64,000 nucleotides of DNA from Simiduia curdlanivorans (GCF_030409605.1 NZ_JAUFQG010000004.1:2467001-2531000); one strand, 5' to 3'; numbered from the stretch's first letter, positions 25,911 through 34,991 are shown. Notes: generated by a model from the sequence alone, not told the origin. Program-made: numbers and translations.

Positions 25911-26837
25911 ATGATGTGATTGCATTCATAGAGTGTTGCGGCATATTTCAGTTCTTAACGCCATTTTGCTTATACCTGCGACTACGAAGCAGGAGCCCGC
26001 GTCGATTGTTGAACCAACTCTAACTAGGGTTAATAATCCAAAATCTACTTTTATCGATAATCAACCTGTAACTTCTATTGGTTTTAGAAGTGACTAACTC
26101 GAGTTTGGATAACTAAAATTGTAGTTTCAAAATTATCGTTCGGTTGCACGAATACAGCCCAATTTTTAATCATATTCTTTGATAAAAGTATTCCATTGAG
26201 TCAACTGCGGTGAGCTTGACGGCTCACCGCAGTGCATCAACAAAAGTTGGATATTATGTGTACGGAAATACTCATATCTATGTCTCCATCAATGCTAGTT
26301 AAGAGACCGGTGACTATTAGGAATAGTTTGTAGGATGCAAAACTGAGCTTAAGTAGGATCGAGAGAATGTGTTCGTCTTTCGGTTTTTTGGGTGCAAGAT
26401 GCTGCATGCTTAACTCCAAAGGTAAGCAAAAAAGTACACGCAAAAACTTGCAATTAAATACAAATATCTCTATCGTAAAAAGCTGCCTGTTCTCGCGCAT
26501 TTAATTAGACGTTCGATTTAGGCTTTGGGTTTTAGCGGCAAGGCTGAAACCTTTTCTATATTTATAATTTCATTATTATCTCCTCATTCTTTGTTGCCAA
26601 AAAAATCCAGATTACGATTATAACATGCTGGAGCATAAAAATCATGATTTTACCAATAGTATTTTTCTATCGATCCTATGTTATCAATAATAGATGGTAT
26701 GGCTTGGCGTTGGGTGAATGGGATTTAGTGCATTAAATAGGGTTGGCGTGACTTATAACTCGATCGCATAGTTTTTGTTCACCTAAATTGGATAAATTCC
26801 TTTGTTTTTAATGAGTTATATTGTTGTTCGCACATTG
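25911..26837. other. AT-rich stretch without a supported gene
   Basis: Composition is clearly more AT-rich than the flanking core genes. An 87-codon minus-strand frame (26237-26500) is open but has no Shine-Dalgarno sequence and no recognised domain. Four bases past its stop is a perfect 12-bp inverted repeat, ACTGCGGTGAGC/GCTCACCGCAGT (26204-26233), without a T-run. Nothing else was recognised. The stretch lies between tRNA-Ala and its partial copy, so it may be the eroded interior of an integrated element. Confidence 0.5.
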
Positions 26838-26882
26838 CTGGCAGTGTTGAGGTTTGCGGTCCGATCCCGCATAGCTCCACCA
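26838..26882 (+). repeat. Partial copy of the tRNA-Ala 3' half (candidate attachment site)
   Basis: 45 bases from the anticodon loop to the CCA end of tRNA-Ala are repeated with 2 mismatches. The 5' half is missing, so no functional tRNA is made. This is the classic footprint of an integrative element that used the tRNA gene as attB. No integrase gene remains nearby. Confidence 0.75.
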
Positions 26883-27193
26883 AAAAAGCGTTGTAAATCA
26901 AAGCGTTATAGGGACTGCCTAGGAGCGGATTTTTTATTGTCCGTAATTTAAGTCCATACTAAGTCCAATTGAAAATGGGTGGGTTTTAGTGGAGCCCATC
27001 TTAATTTCATGCACTGATCTCATAAACGTGTGATGACTACTATCCGTAGGTAATCTAATCCCCAAAGAGAGGCTTCCATATGTGCTTTGCTAGCGGTTTT
27101 TGCTCTGTAGGCCCCTAGAGTTGCGTGTAGGTGCAATATAAACCGTTCATATGTGCTATTTTCTTCTCCAACAACCCGATCACGGACTGAAAA
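26883..27193. other. Gap upstream of the helicase gene
   Basis: No gene, strong promoter or repeat was recognised in these 311 bp. The helicase start has only a weak ribosome binding site. Confidence 0.4.
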
Positions 27194-29686
27194 ATGGTTA
27201 ACTTTGACGCGCTTTTGGGTGATGGAGAGGACGCAGATTATTCCAACCTCGTACAAGTGTTCGAGTCACTGGATAGAAAGACATCCCACACTGAATTGAG
27301 AAATGCTCAGAGGGAATCCCTGGAGGCCCTTTCGGGCGCTCAATTGGGTGATAATGTTCTAAAAGTTAGTACCGGTGCAGGGAAGACCACTGTAGGCTTA
27401 CTCTTTCTTTATCGCTACATGCGAAAGAATAATGAGCCCGTTGTTTACCTTTGTCCCACAAATCAACTAGTTGAGCAGGTTCTCGCTGAGGCGGAAGCGC
27501 TTGGGGTTGAGGCGGTTCATTACAAGCGCGGTGAGGCGCAGCCTGGTTACAAGGGAAGTTCTGCTCAGGCTGTTATTGTCTGCACGTATGACAAGCTGTT
27601 TAACGCCAAATCAACATTTAATCGACCTGATGTAATGTTGCGCCCAGGTGCGATCGTCTTGGACGATGCGCACTCAGGTTTAGAAATTATTCGTAGGTCG
27701 TTCTGTCTAAGATTAGACGGAGATGCTTTTCGAGCGATGGTAAATGTTCTCGATGGTGAGTGCAGCTCATATAAACGTTCAACATGGAAAAAAATCAAAG
27801 AAGAAGATCCTAGTGCCCAAATGGAGGTGCCGTATTGGATCTGGAAAAACAATGCGGCTGGACTATTTACTGCTCTTAGCGAGTTCAGCGAGGATGATCG
27901 CGCGAAATTTGTTTGGCCCTATCTCTCAGAAAATCTTCATCTGTGTCGTTGCGTGATGTCGGGGGCAGGTCTGGAAATTACGCCGTATTATCCCCTCGTT
28001 GATGCAAGTCAGGCATACACTTCGGCTGCGTGCCGACTCTTTATGTCCGCCACACTTGCTGATGATTCTAGTTTGATAAGAGAGCTTTCCTGCGACGAAA
28101 AGGCTGCAATGAATCCTGTAATTCCTCCCTCGGATAAGGGCTTGGGGGAAAGGATGGTTTTGGCTCCTTCCCTCGTAAACGCAGCTCTTAATAGGGAAGA
28201 GATCATGCAAATATGTGGGCAGTTATCCGCAAACTACAACGTTGTGGTTTTGAGCCCAAGCAAATTGCTTGCAAGAGATTGGGAGAGGGTGGGGGCTAAG
28301 GTATTTACGGATGACGAGGTTGTTGGCGGAATAGAGGCACTTAGAGATCCTCTCGATCCACTTAGTTTCGCTGTATTTGTTCAGCGTTACGATGGGGTTG
28401 ATCTAGCAGATGATGCCGCAAGAATATTGGTGATTGACGGAATGCCTTACGGGGAAGGGATTACTGATAAGTATGACTCCGCCTTGATAGATCAGGTCGG
28501 GGGTGCTCGACGAAAGATTATATATCGAATAGAGCAAGGTTTGGGGCGTGCTGTCAGATCTCATGTGGATTATGCCTGTGTTCTCCTTTGTGGAGAGGAC
28601 TTGGCCAATTTTGTTGCGAAGAAAGATGTTGTCGAGTCAATGAATTTCGACACACAGAACCAAATTCGGCTTGGTTTAGAATTGTCTGATCTACTTTCGA
28701 GGGAGCGTCACTTAACTCCTACGTTAAATCTTGTGGGCACAATGAAGCAGTGCCTGGACAGAGATTCATCTTGGAAAAGGTTTTATAAAAGGAGGGTCAA
28801 AGATGTGGACTCTCCCGAACGGCTTATTAACTGTGACGCCGCAAAGTTTGCGGCAGAAGAAAGGTCTTCGTTTAAGTGCGCGCAATCAAATGCGTTTCCT
28901 AAGGCAGCTCAAAAATTATCGGATGCCATAGGCAAGTATATCCACGATGAGAAGGAAATAGGGTTATATTTGCAGCGAAAAGCATCATATGTGAATAATT
29001 ACGATTCGGCGAAGGCAGCCGAGATTCAGCAGGGGGCTTTTAATCGAAATTCGGAGGTCTGTAAACCCTTATCGGTTGTTCCAAGGTCATCTAATGTGGC
29101 TATCGTAGAGGGAGAACTTGCGTCAGAGTGGCTCAAGAGATTCGAGAATCCAAATGGCGCGATAATAGAAATTGTCCGCTTGGGGTCAGCGTTAAAGTTT
29201 ACGAATTCGTCGGCCATAGTTGAGCAGGCTCTGAAAGAGTTAGCTGTTCTTTTGGGTGCTCTTGGTTCTCGCCCTGAAAATGAGGTTGGAGAAGGTCCGG
29301 ATGATCTTTGGCTTTGGCCGAATGCTTCATTAGTTATTGAAGCGAAGACAGGGAACGCAAATAGCTTGCATAAATCGGATGCTGAACAGATGCTAGCTAG
29401 TCTTCAGTGGTTTGGAAACGTGTACCCGGGGCGAGCTGTAGCAACTCCTATTTTTGTGGCCAAAACCGGCAAAGTGGATAACTTGTCATATTTCCCTGAC
29501 GAAGCGCGGGTCATTGATCTAGTAAGCATTAGCGCTCTCCTTGAAGCACTAAAAGATATGTATCAGTCGCTAATTGATCAGGGGCCTGTATTTTGGACAA
29601 GTGAGCTGCTCGCTAGGCAACTTGATTCGCGAAACCTGTCGACGGGGAAGTTTTTGGGTGCATTCACGAAAAAGCTATTTGAGTAA
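27194..29686 (+). CDS. SF2 helicase with C-terminal PD-(D/E)xK-like nuclease motif
   Basis: An 830-residue protein. Helicase motifs are Walker A STGAGKTT (59-66), motif II LDDAH (156-160), SAT in MSATL (about 285-287) and motif VI RIEQGLGRAVRS (445-456). The C-terminal helicase half resembles the DinG/Rad3-type helicase C domain. The C-terminal region shows EGPDDLW (700-706) followed by VIEAKTG with E716-A-K718, spaced like a PD-(D/E)xK nuclease core. The protein therefore probably couples ATP-driven unwinding to DNA cleavage. It is a single-gene unit beside a tRNA attachment scar and toxin genes, with lower GC than the core, which is typical of phage-defence genes (inference). I cannot assign it to a named system. 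Repair or conjugation roles are alternatives. Confidence 0.8.
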   Translation: MVNFDALLGDGEDADYSNLVQVFESLDRKTSHTELRNAQRESLEALSGAQLGDNVLKVSTGAGKTTVGLLFLYRYMRKNNEPVVYLCPTNQLVEQVLAEAEALGVEAVHYKRGEAQPGYKGSSAQAVIVCTYDKLFNAKSTFNRPDVMLRPGAIVLDDAHSGLEIIRRSFCLRLDGDAFRAMVNVLDGECSSYKRSTWKKIKEEDPSAQMEVPYWIWKNNAAGLFTALSEFSEDDRAKFVWPYLSENLHLCRCVMSGAGLEITPYYPLVDASQAYTSAACRLFMSATLADDSSLIRELSCDEKAAMNPVIPPSDKGLGERMVLAPSLVNAALNREEIMQICGQLSANYNVVVLSPSKLLARDWERVGAKVFTDDEVVGGIEALRDPLDPLSFAVFVQRYDGVDLADDAARILVIDGMPYGEGITDKYDSALIDQVGGARRKIIYRIEQGLGRAVRSHVDYACVLLCGEDLANFVAKKDVVESMNFDTQNQIRLGLELSDLLSRERHLTPTLNLVGTMKQCLDRDSSWKRFYKRRVKDVDSPERLINCDAAKFAAEERSSFKCAQSNAFPKAAQKLSDAIGKYIHDEKEIGLYLQRKASYVNNYDSAKAAEIQQGAFNRNSEVCKPLSVVPRSSNVAIVEGELASEWLKRFENPNGAIIEIVRLGSALKFTNSSAIVEQALKELAVLLGALGSRPENEVGEGPDDLWLWPNASLVIEAKTGNANSLHKSDAEQMLASLQWFGNVYPGRAVATPIFVAKTGKVDNLSYFPDEARVIDLVSISALLEALKDMYQSLIDQGPVFWTSELLARQLDSRNLSTGKFLGAFTKKLFE

Positions 29687-29712
29687 AATATTTCGTACAG
29701 TTATTGACATAA

Positions 29713-29737
29713 CTCCAAGGAAAAGTGCTCCTTGGAG
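29713..29737 (+). terminator. Hairpin after the helicase gene
   Basis: A perfect 9-bp stem CTCCAAGGA/TCCTTGGAG lies 26 bases after the stop, without a T-run. A second palindromic stretch (GGCGCC/GGCGCC) follows. Confidence 0.4.
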
Positions 29738-29778
29738 GTGCATGGCGTGGCGCCGCCATGATGGCGCCTAAAAAGTGA

Positions 29779-29974
29779 TTACTCTGGGATTTCACTGTTC
29801 CAAGCCGATTCAAAGCCTAGATTGCCACAATGAATATGCAGAGCTGAATATGCTTGTTCCAGAAGGTATTCAACATCGTCGCCAACGGTGGCATCCACTA
29901 CCGCCCAATAGAGTTTTGCAAGATGGGTGGCGTCCTCTGCGAATATTAGGCTCAGATAAGAATTAAAGCCGATC
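29779..29974 (-). pseudogene. Truncated paralogue of the small gene at 31874-32140
   Basis: On the minus strand this stretch encodes AEDATHLAKLYWAVVDATVG followed by a segment containing LHIHCGNLGFE and ending in a TAA at 29779. It aligns throughout with the intact protein at 31874-32140 (SDAAHLAKLYWSIVD, LHIHCGNRGF). The frame has no start codon and runs into a stop upstream, so the N-terminal third is missing or eroded. The rest of the gap 29687-30051 holds only hairpins. Confidence 0.75.
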
Positions 29975-30051
29975 AGCGCAGCTTAATTTTATCTGACCAA
30001 AATGGATTCATTAGTTACGTTTGCTTTTCACCGACGACACCACTCACCCAA

Positions 30052-30660
30052 TCAGTTAACACTACCCACTTCTGCCGTCCCATCCGCCGGCGGTCTATCT
30101 GCCAAATCAATCGCGAAAATGCACCCGGTTAACTCGCTTTTATCAACCACTATTTTTAGCTGCTCCGTACAATAAACACCTCTAAAGCTATCTTGCTCCG
30201 TCCTAAATAATGGGTGTTTAAGTTTTTCGGGGTGGAAGGCGAGGTTGTTGAGATTACCCCATTTATCGCGGAGGGTAAGAGATAAATCGACGGCGTTGGA
30301 TTCTTCGGCTAAAACAAGTGGGTTAAACAGCACGCCTGAGATTTCGCCACAGGTCACGGGTAAAAACTCTCCGCAGCCTGCTAGTAGATCCTTTAGACTT
30401 TGATAAGCCTTGTCGCTTAAAAATAATTTGCCGTTGTTATCACTGATGATATCGGGCAGGGGTTTGTTTTCAGGTTTTTTACTCATGCCTTCGTAGGCGT
30501 CGTAAAACTCTATCTCTAGGGGTTTCCAGTGCGGTAGGTAATGGGTAGGGCGGGAGTCCATGTAGATTAAGCAGTCTTCACCTAATGTGGCTTCAACTTG
30601 ATCGGCGTCTAGGTGAAATAATTGATAGTGCTTCACGTCTGGGTGAATGCGGTAAATCAT
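30052..30660 (-). CDS. Probable immunity protein (Imm11/DUF1629-like)
   Basis: A 202-residue soluble protein starting MIYRIHPDVKHYQLFHLD, with no signal peptide or membrane segment. Its N-terminus, size and overall style resemble the DUF1629/Imm11 immunity family seen in polymorphic toxin loci. Its ATG overlaps the stop of the upstream AHH nuclease gene by 4 bases (ATGA), so the two are translationally coupled, as expected for a toxin and its antidote. The family assignment is from memory of the fold family and is moderate; the genomic pairing is the stronger evidence. Confidence 0.6.
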   Translation of the reverse strand: MIYRIHPDVKHYQLFHLDADQVEATLGEDCLIYMDSRPTHYLPHWKPLEIEFYDAYEGMSKKPENKPLPDIISDNNGKLFLSDKAYQSLKDLLAGCGEFLPVTCGEISGVLFNPLVLAEESNAVDLSLTLRDKWGNLNNLAFHPEKLKHPLFRTEQDSFRGVYCTEQLKIVVDKSELTGCIFAIDLADRPPADGTAEVGSVN

Positions 30661-31262
30661 GAAGGAATCCCCTGGCCTTTCTTTAACATAACGTAATCTG
30701 GCTGTGCGCCAGCCTGTAGTTGCAGGCCTATGGTTTTAAGTGTGTATTTTAAATCGTCAGTGGCTTTGATCTTGTTCATGTTGATCAGAGATGCTAGCCA
30801 AAAATAGTAATTGTAGCGGTGAATCCTGCTGTGGGGCACTGCGTGCTTAAGGGGGCGTGGCATTTTGGATAAGGCTGCTGTGTTTTCGGGCAGCCAGCAG
30901 CCGTTGTAGGGGTCGTCAATTCTGAGTTTGAAAAAGGCTAGAATTGCCCTTGCGGTCGCCGCCCCTTTGTGCGCCCCAGATACAATTGCATGGGCGTGGC
31001 AGAGCGGATGAGGCTTATGATCTCCACTCGATTCGAGAAACTCACTAAGACGCTTAGATTGATGTTCCTCATCCCGACGCTCTTTACGGGTCATTTCATC
31101 GGCACTGTAACGGTATTTATCTAAGACGGTTTCTATCTGTGCCAGTGCGGCCACGGCCGTTAGGTCATTTTGTGTGAGTTGCGTTTTCTGGCTGACGGAG
31201 TGAATTTTTTGCTCGACTCTGTCCATTTCATGGAATCGCTTGGGGTTAGCGGGAACTGGCAT
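30657..31262 (-). CDS. AHH-type nuclease toxin
   Basis: A 201-residue protein. Residues 89-160 match the AHH nuclease domain (an HNH-fold toxin family): HAHAIVSG (89-96), ARAILAFFKLRIDDPYNGCWLPEN, and the His-rich H140, H144, H148 and Y150 run (HSRIHRYNYYFW). The name-giving motif reads A-H-A instead of A-H-H, so one catalytic-site His may be displaced or lost. The N-terminal 80 residues are charged and helical, with no signal peptide and no recognised export module (no PAAR, RHS or VgrG). It is probably a stand-alone effector or toxin remnant with downstream immunity, lying in a variable region. Confidence 0.7.
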   Translation of the reverse strand: MPVPANPKRFHEMDRVEQKIHSVSQKTQLTQNDLTAVAALAQIETVLDKYRYSADEMTRKERRDEEHQSKRLSEFLESSGDHKPHPLCHAHAIVSGAHKGAATARAILAFFKLRIDDPYNGCWLPENTAALSKMPRPLKHAVPHSRIHRYNYYFWLASLINMNKIKATDDLKYTLKTIGLQLQAGAQPDYVMLKKGQGIPS

Positions 31263-31538
31263 AATTAACTCCGTTTAACTATGGCTATTAAAATCTATGT
31301 ATTTGTAACTGTGCTTGGTAAGTAAGTGATCGTGGTTAAATGCCAATGATGTATGTTATATCAGGATCTTGGTCTAAATCTATACTTCCAGTAAGTTAGG
31401 GTGCTGTGACCAAACATTCAACTATACCTATCAGATAGGGAATCAGTAACGAGCAATGAATACAATGCTTTTGAATGGAAGTTTAGGCAGTATTTTTGGA
31501 TTTTTCAGACAGAACGCGAATACTTTATAGGTCTATGA

Positions 31539-31859
31539 ATGGAAATTATTTCAGCTTGGCTGATTGATCACAAAGCAAGTCTTGAGGAACTATCGCCAAT
31601 GAATGACGATGGCTCTGAGTATATGATTGGTACGGCCGTTGTGCCTGCTACCAGTATGCAACAAGCGTTAGTGCTCTTTGAAAGCTATCTTGAAGAACAA
31701 AAAATGGGACTGCTTGAATTATCTAAATGTGAACAATTTGATCCCGTGCATTTTGACGCGACTAGCGAAAAAGGTCAGCAAGTTATGCATGCCGCACCTA
31801 AAGTGCTAGAGGATCAAAAAATTCGCCATTTTGGCGTCTCCTCAGAATCAACGCTTTAA
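31539..31859 (+). CDS. Hypothetical protein, 106 aa
   Basis: A soluble acidic protein (MEIISAWLIDHKASLEEL...). It has no signal peptide, membrane segment or recognised domain. The sequence looks coding and has a plausible upstream AGG. It lies between the toxin gene (divergent, 276 bp away) and a convergent small gene 14 bp downstream. A role as an immunity or accessory protein in the toxin region is possible but not shown. Confidence 0.6.
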   Translation: MEIISAWLIDHKASLEELSPMNDDGSEYMIGTAVVPATSMQQALVLFESYLEEQKMGLLELSKCEQFDPVHFDATSEKGQQVMHAAPKVLEDQKIRHFGVSSESTL

Positions 31860-31873
31860 CTAACTTGTTCAGG

Positions 31874-32140
31874 CTATTCCTGAATTGCATCCTCCCACCT
31901 ATCGCCAAACCCTCTGTTACCGCAATGTATGTGCAACGCCGTGTAAATCTTTTCAAGAAGGTGTTCAATGTCTCGGTCTAAGGTGTTGTCTACAATCGAC
32001 CAATAGAGCTTTGCAAGATGAGCTGCATCGGAGGCACTTTGAACGCCCGTTTCTATTAATTTGAGTGAGCGCTGATCGTTTAGCGTGGCTGCGAACTCTA
32101 GCAGTAGCGCTTTTTCTTTATCATCCTTGAAATCAATCAT
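31874..32140 (-). CDS. Small unknown protein, intact member of a duplicated pair
   Basis: An 88-residue helical protein (MIDFKDDKEKALLLEFAATL...) with a conserved C-terminal segment containing LHIHCGNRGFGDRW. The ATG at 32140 is preferred; the frame extends to a TTG at 32179. A truncated copy lies 2 kb away at 29779-29974 in the same orientation, and the two copies bracket the toxin/immunity pair. Small duplicated genes next to toxin loci are often orphan immunity genes, but I do not recognise the family. Confidence 0.65.
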   Translation of the reverse strand: MIDFKDDKEKALLLEFAATLNDQRSLKLIETGVQSASDAAHLAKLYWSIVDNTLDRDIEHLLEKIYTALHIHCGNRGFGDRWEDAIQE

Positions 32141-32339
32141 GGTTTTCGTGACTCTAAAAGCAGAGGGGTGGTGACTCAAATTATTTGGAAGTATAGGCCT
32201 TGGAAACGAATACTTTTATCTCTCTTTGTAAATATGCGATCTAACCCAAACGCGTAGGTAGCTATAGGCTCCCATCACCACCAATACAGAAGCTTTCCCA
32301 ACAAGCTTCAGATATGCTCCTCCTACTTTCGCAAGATGC

Positions 32340-32960
32340 ATGAATATGGACATTACCCGCAAACCCATTGGTAAGCACCTTCTACTGATTGTTGGTGGTT
32401 TGGCCATTTTGATCTTGCTCAGTGATCTGAGTATTTTTTCACGGCTGTTTCCCAGTGAACCTGAGCTTGTTGTGCGCGGGAGGGTTGATCCCTCGTTGAG
32501 TTTAACTTTTGGCTCTAGCTACCTTGCAAAAAAGGACGGTATTGGTTGTGAAAATTGGTCTTTGTTTGCTGGCTGGGGGCGTCGTTATAGCGGTGACCGG
32601 CTGGTGGCGAAGGTCTCTGATGGCCATTATGAAGTCCGTATTCCGGTGCCGGATCGCAGTGCTGAGCGCTGTGGTTATACCTTGCAGGGGGTGCAGTTTG
32701 GTTTGGCGCCTAAGGGCAAGACGCTTAGCAATTGGGTGGCTTTATTTAATTACAGCAGTGAGATGTCGGGCACTGAGTTTGCCATTGCCAATCCGTTAGA
32801 TGCCTACTGCACACCAATAAGTGACGCGCAGGATCAATGGATTTGCAGCCGCCGTGCCGATGCGCAGGTGGTGCTTGGTTACCGCACCGACCGTATGCCA
32901 AGCGCGATGACCATGAACATTCACGTTCAAGCTAACCCGCCCTATGAGGTCGCCTATTGA
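32340..32960 (+). CDS. Membrane-anchored hypothetical protein
   Basis: A 206-residue protein with one N-terminal transmembrane segment (LLLIVGGLAILILLSDLSIF, about residues 14-33) and a beta-rich C-terminal part expected in the periplasm. That part contains four Cys (C69, C111, C151, C164), which could form disulfides. No domain was recognised. The start could also be the second ATG at 32346. It is divergent from the small gene at 31874-32140. Confidence 0.7.
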   Translation: MNMDITRKPIGKHLLLIVGGLAILILLSDLSIFSRLFPSEPELVVRGRVDPSLSLTFGSSYLAKKDGIGCENWSLFAGWGRRYSGDRLVAKVSDGHYEVRIPVPDRSAERCGYTLQGVQFGLAPKGKTLSNWVALFNYSSEMSGTEFAIANPLDAYCTPISDAQDQWICSRRADAQVVLGYRTDRMPSAMTMNIHVQANPPYEVAY

Positions 32961-32987
32961 GCCTTGGTATAGGGTTTTCTCCTTATC

Positions 32988-33035
32988 ATGGTGTTTATGT
33001 TGATTGTTCTTTTTGCTTGCCAACATAAAAACCAT
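32988..33035 (+). terminator. Long hairpin after the membrane protein
   Basis: The arms ATGGTGTTTATGTTG and CAACATAAAAACCAT pair at 14 of 15 positions around an 18-base loop, 27 bases after the stop. There is no T-run after it. The rest of the gap 32961-33319 holds nothing recognised. Confidence 0.45.
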
Positions 33036-33319
33036 CCCTCTACTGAACAGCGGCTTGGGCGAAATTACATAAACCCAGTTGACGCAAATCTAGTCAGCTC
33101 ACAAATCACAATACACTTCCAAATCTAGCCAGCCTAATTGCCGTCATAACCTCACGATTTTTATCTGGGTGGGCTAATGGCCGACTATTTGCCCTAGGTT
33201 TGGCGGGGCTTAGGCCTTGTAGGGCTTGGCTTTAGGATTATCTGAGTTGTACATTTCTCAACCATCCGAACCGATTACTCTAGACAAAGTTCATTTTGCA
33301 CTTTAAGCTTCAAATGATA

Positions 33320-33341
33320 TGTTATATCGTAACAGTATAAT
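33320..33341 (+). promoter_or_regulatory. Zur-box-like operator overlapping the zinc operon promoter
   Basis: The palindrome TGTTATATCGTAACA (33320-33334) resembles the gammaproteobacterial Zur box, built on GTTATA/TATAAC arms. It is followed two bases later by a -10 TATAAT (33336-33341) and lies 23 bases before the merC-like ATG. A Zn-loaded repressor here would block RNA polymerase. The regulator is probably the Fur/Zur-family gene at the end of the cluster. Confidence 0.65.
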
Positions 33342-33363
33342 GCAAAAGCCGAGTATTTGAATC

Positions 33364-33720
33364 ATGAGAGACGCGTTGGGTGCGGTTTGTTCTGGGCTTT
33401 GTTTGATCCACTGCTTGGCATTGCCTGTGTTGGCGGCTACGGGCACGACCTTTATTGGCTTTGCCATGTTATCGAGTGAATCAACTCACCTTTGGTTGTG
33501 TGCGTTGATGATGGTTTTTGCGCTCTGGGCTTTTCCGTCGGGTTGGCGTGCACACAAGTGTTTATGGCCAGGGCTGCTAGCGATTGCTGCTGCGGTGTTA
33601 GTACTGCTCGCACTATTCGCCTCAGAAGCCGAGGAGACCTATTGGATTGCTTCCAGCTTAACGCTGATTGGCGGGCACTTGATGAATCGATATTTGTTGC
33701 GCGCGAGGGCGAGTTTATGA
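33364..33720 (+). CDS. MerC-like membrane protein
   Basis: A 118-residue inner-membrane protein with four hydrophobic segments. The MerC hallmark [15 protein letters not shown] is at residues 9-23. Classical MerC moves mercury, but MerC-domain proteins also sit in zinc-controlled operons, as here, with a Zur-box-like site 30 bases upstream and a COG0523 GTPase overlapping its stop (ATGA). A role in metal transport is likely; zinc is inferred from context. It is the first gene of the zinc cluster. Confidence 0.85.
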   Translation: MRDALGAVCSGLCLIHCLALPVLAATGTTFIGFAMLSSESTHLWLCALMMVFALWAFPSGWRAHKCLWPGLLAIAAAVLVLLALFASEAEETYWIASSLTLIGGHLMNRYLLRARASL

Positions 33721-34991
33721 CATCTCCTATTTCCCGTTTAGAAAATGTAAGCGTTGCGAATCAATCGGCACGCTTACCGGTGACAGTGTTATCGGGCTTT
33801 TTAGGGGCCGGTAAAACCACGGTGCTGAGCCATATTCTGAATAACCGCGCCAGCCGCCGGGTCGCTGTTATCGTGAATGATATGAGTGAGCTGAACATTG
33901 ATGCAGCTAAGGTAAAAAATGAGATTAGCCTCAACCGCAGCGAAGAAAAATTAGTGGAAATGAGCAACGGCTGTATCTGCTGCACCTTGCGTGAAGACTT
34001 ATTGATTGAAGTGCGCAAGTTGGCGGAGGAGGGTCGTTTTGACTACCTGCTGATTGAATCTACGGGCGTTTCAGAACCCTTGCCCGTGGCTGAAACCTTT
34101 ACCTTTGCCGATGAGTCTGGCCAAAGTTTAGCGGATGTGGCTAGGCTCGATACCATGGTGACGGTGGTGGATGCCGCTAACTTTTTAACCGACTACAACC
34201 AAGCTCGCGAGTTACAAGACAGTGTTGATCACATCGATGAAAGTGATACGCGCACGGTAGCGGATTTACTGGTGGATCAGGTTGAGTTTGCCGATGTTAT
34301 CCTGCTGAGCAAAACGGATTTGGTCAGTAAAGCGCACACCAAGAAAGTCTTAGCGGTGGTTCGCGCGTTAAATCCAGACGCGAGGGTTTTACCTATACGC
34401 GAAGGTGAAATCGACTTGGCGGAGGTGTTGGGTACTGGAAAATTCAGTTTTGAAAAAGCGCAACGTGCGCCCGGCTGGTTAAAGGAAATGCGCGGTGAGC
34501 ATGTGCCGGAAACTGAAGAGTATGGCATCAGCAGTTTTGTCTACCGCGCCCGCAAACCTTTTCATCCGAAAAAGTTTTTTGACTTCCTGCACAGTAAAAA
34601 TATTGAAGGCAAGCTGCTGCGCTCGAAAGGCTATTTCTGGCTAGCCTCGCGGCCTGAGTTTGCCGGCCAATGGAATCAGGCGGGCGGCATTGCCCGCTAT
34701 GGGTTTGCTGGCATGTTTTGGAAGGCAGTGCCTAAAACGCAATGGCCGGAAGACCCAGACCACCTTGCCTCGATCGAAAAAAGCTGGCTTGAACCCTTCG
34801 GTGATATGCGCCAAGAGTTGGTTTTTATCGGCCAAAACCTCAATCAACAGGTCGTTATTGAAACGCTCAACCAGTGCTTATTAACCGATGATGAACTCCT
34901 AGCGGGCAAAGATTTTTGGCAAACCTTGGAAGATCCTTTCCCTGCGTGGACAGAGGATTTTGTCGATGAAGAATTTGCCGCTGAGGCCTAG
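33717..34991 (+). CDS. zigA: COG0523 GTP-binding metallochaperone (ZigA/YeiR type)
   Basis: A 424-residue GTPase. Walker A is GFLGAGKTT (about residues 27-35), the metal-binding CxCC motif is GCICC (about 84-88), a Walker B-like segment is LLIEST, the base-recognition motif is SKTD, and the C-terminal CobW_C domain begins at [16 protein letters not shown]. These proteins deliver zinc to client enzymes in zinc starvation and are typically Zur-regulated. The start overlaps the merC-like stop and gives the normal family N-terminus. The DUF1826 gene follows 12 bases later, a frequent partner. Confidence 0.92.
   Translation: MTSPISRLENVSVANQSARLPVTVLSGFLGAGKTTVLSHILNNRASRRVAVIVNDMSELNIDAAKVKNEISLNRSEEKLVEMSNGCICCTLREDLLIEVRKLAEEGRFDYLLIESTGVSEPLPVAETFTFADESGQSLADVARLDTMVTVVDAANFLTDYNQARELQDSVDHIDESDTRTVADLLVDQVEFADVILLSKTDLVSKAHTKKVLAVVRALNPDARVLPIREGEIDLAEVLGTGKFSFEKAQRAPGWLKEMRGEHVPETEEYGISSFVYRARKPFHPKKFFDFLHSKNIEGKLLRSKGYFWLASRPEFAGQWNQAGGIARYGFAGMFWKAVPKTQWPEDPDHLASIEKSWLEPFGDMRQELVFIGQNLNQQVVIETLNQCLLTDDELLAGKDFWQTLEDPFPAWTEDFVDEEFAAEA

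Noticed and set aside
26500..26560. Integron attC-like motif near TTAGACGTTCG
   Set aside because: No complementary partner arms in the right arrangement and no integrase or cassette array.
26838..26882. Second tRNA-Ala gene
   Set aside because: The 5' half including the acceptor and D-arm is missing, so no cloverleaf can form.
29775..29966. 63-codon plus-strand frame after the helicase
   Set aside because: The minus strand of this stretch encodes a recognisable gene fragment; the plus-strand frame is its shadow.
33492..33716. N-terminal extension of the COG0523 GTPase
   Set aside because: It lies in another frame of the merC-like gene; the ATG at 33717 overlapping the stop gives the family N-terminus.
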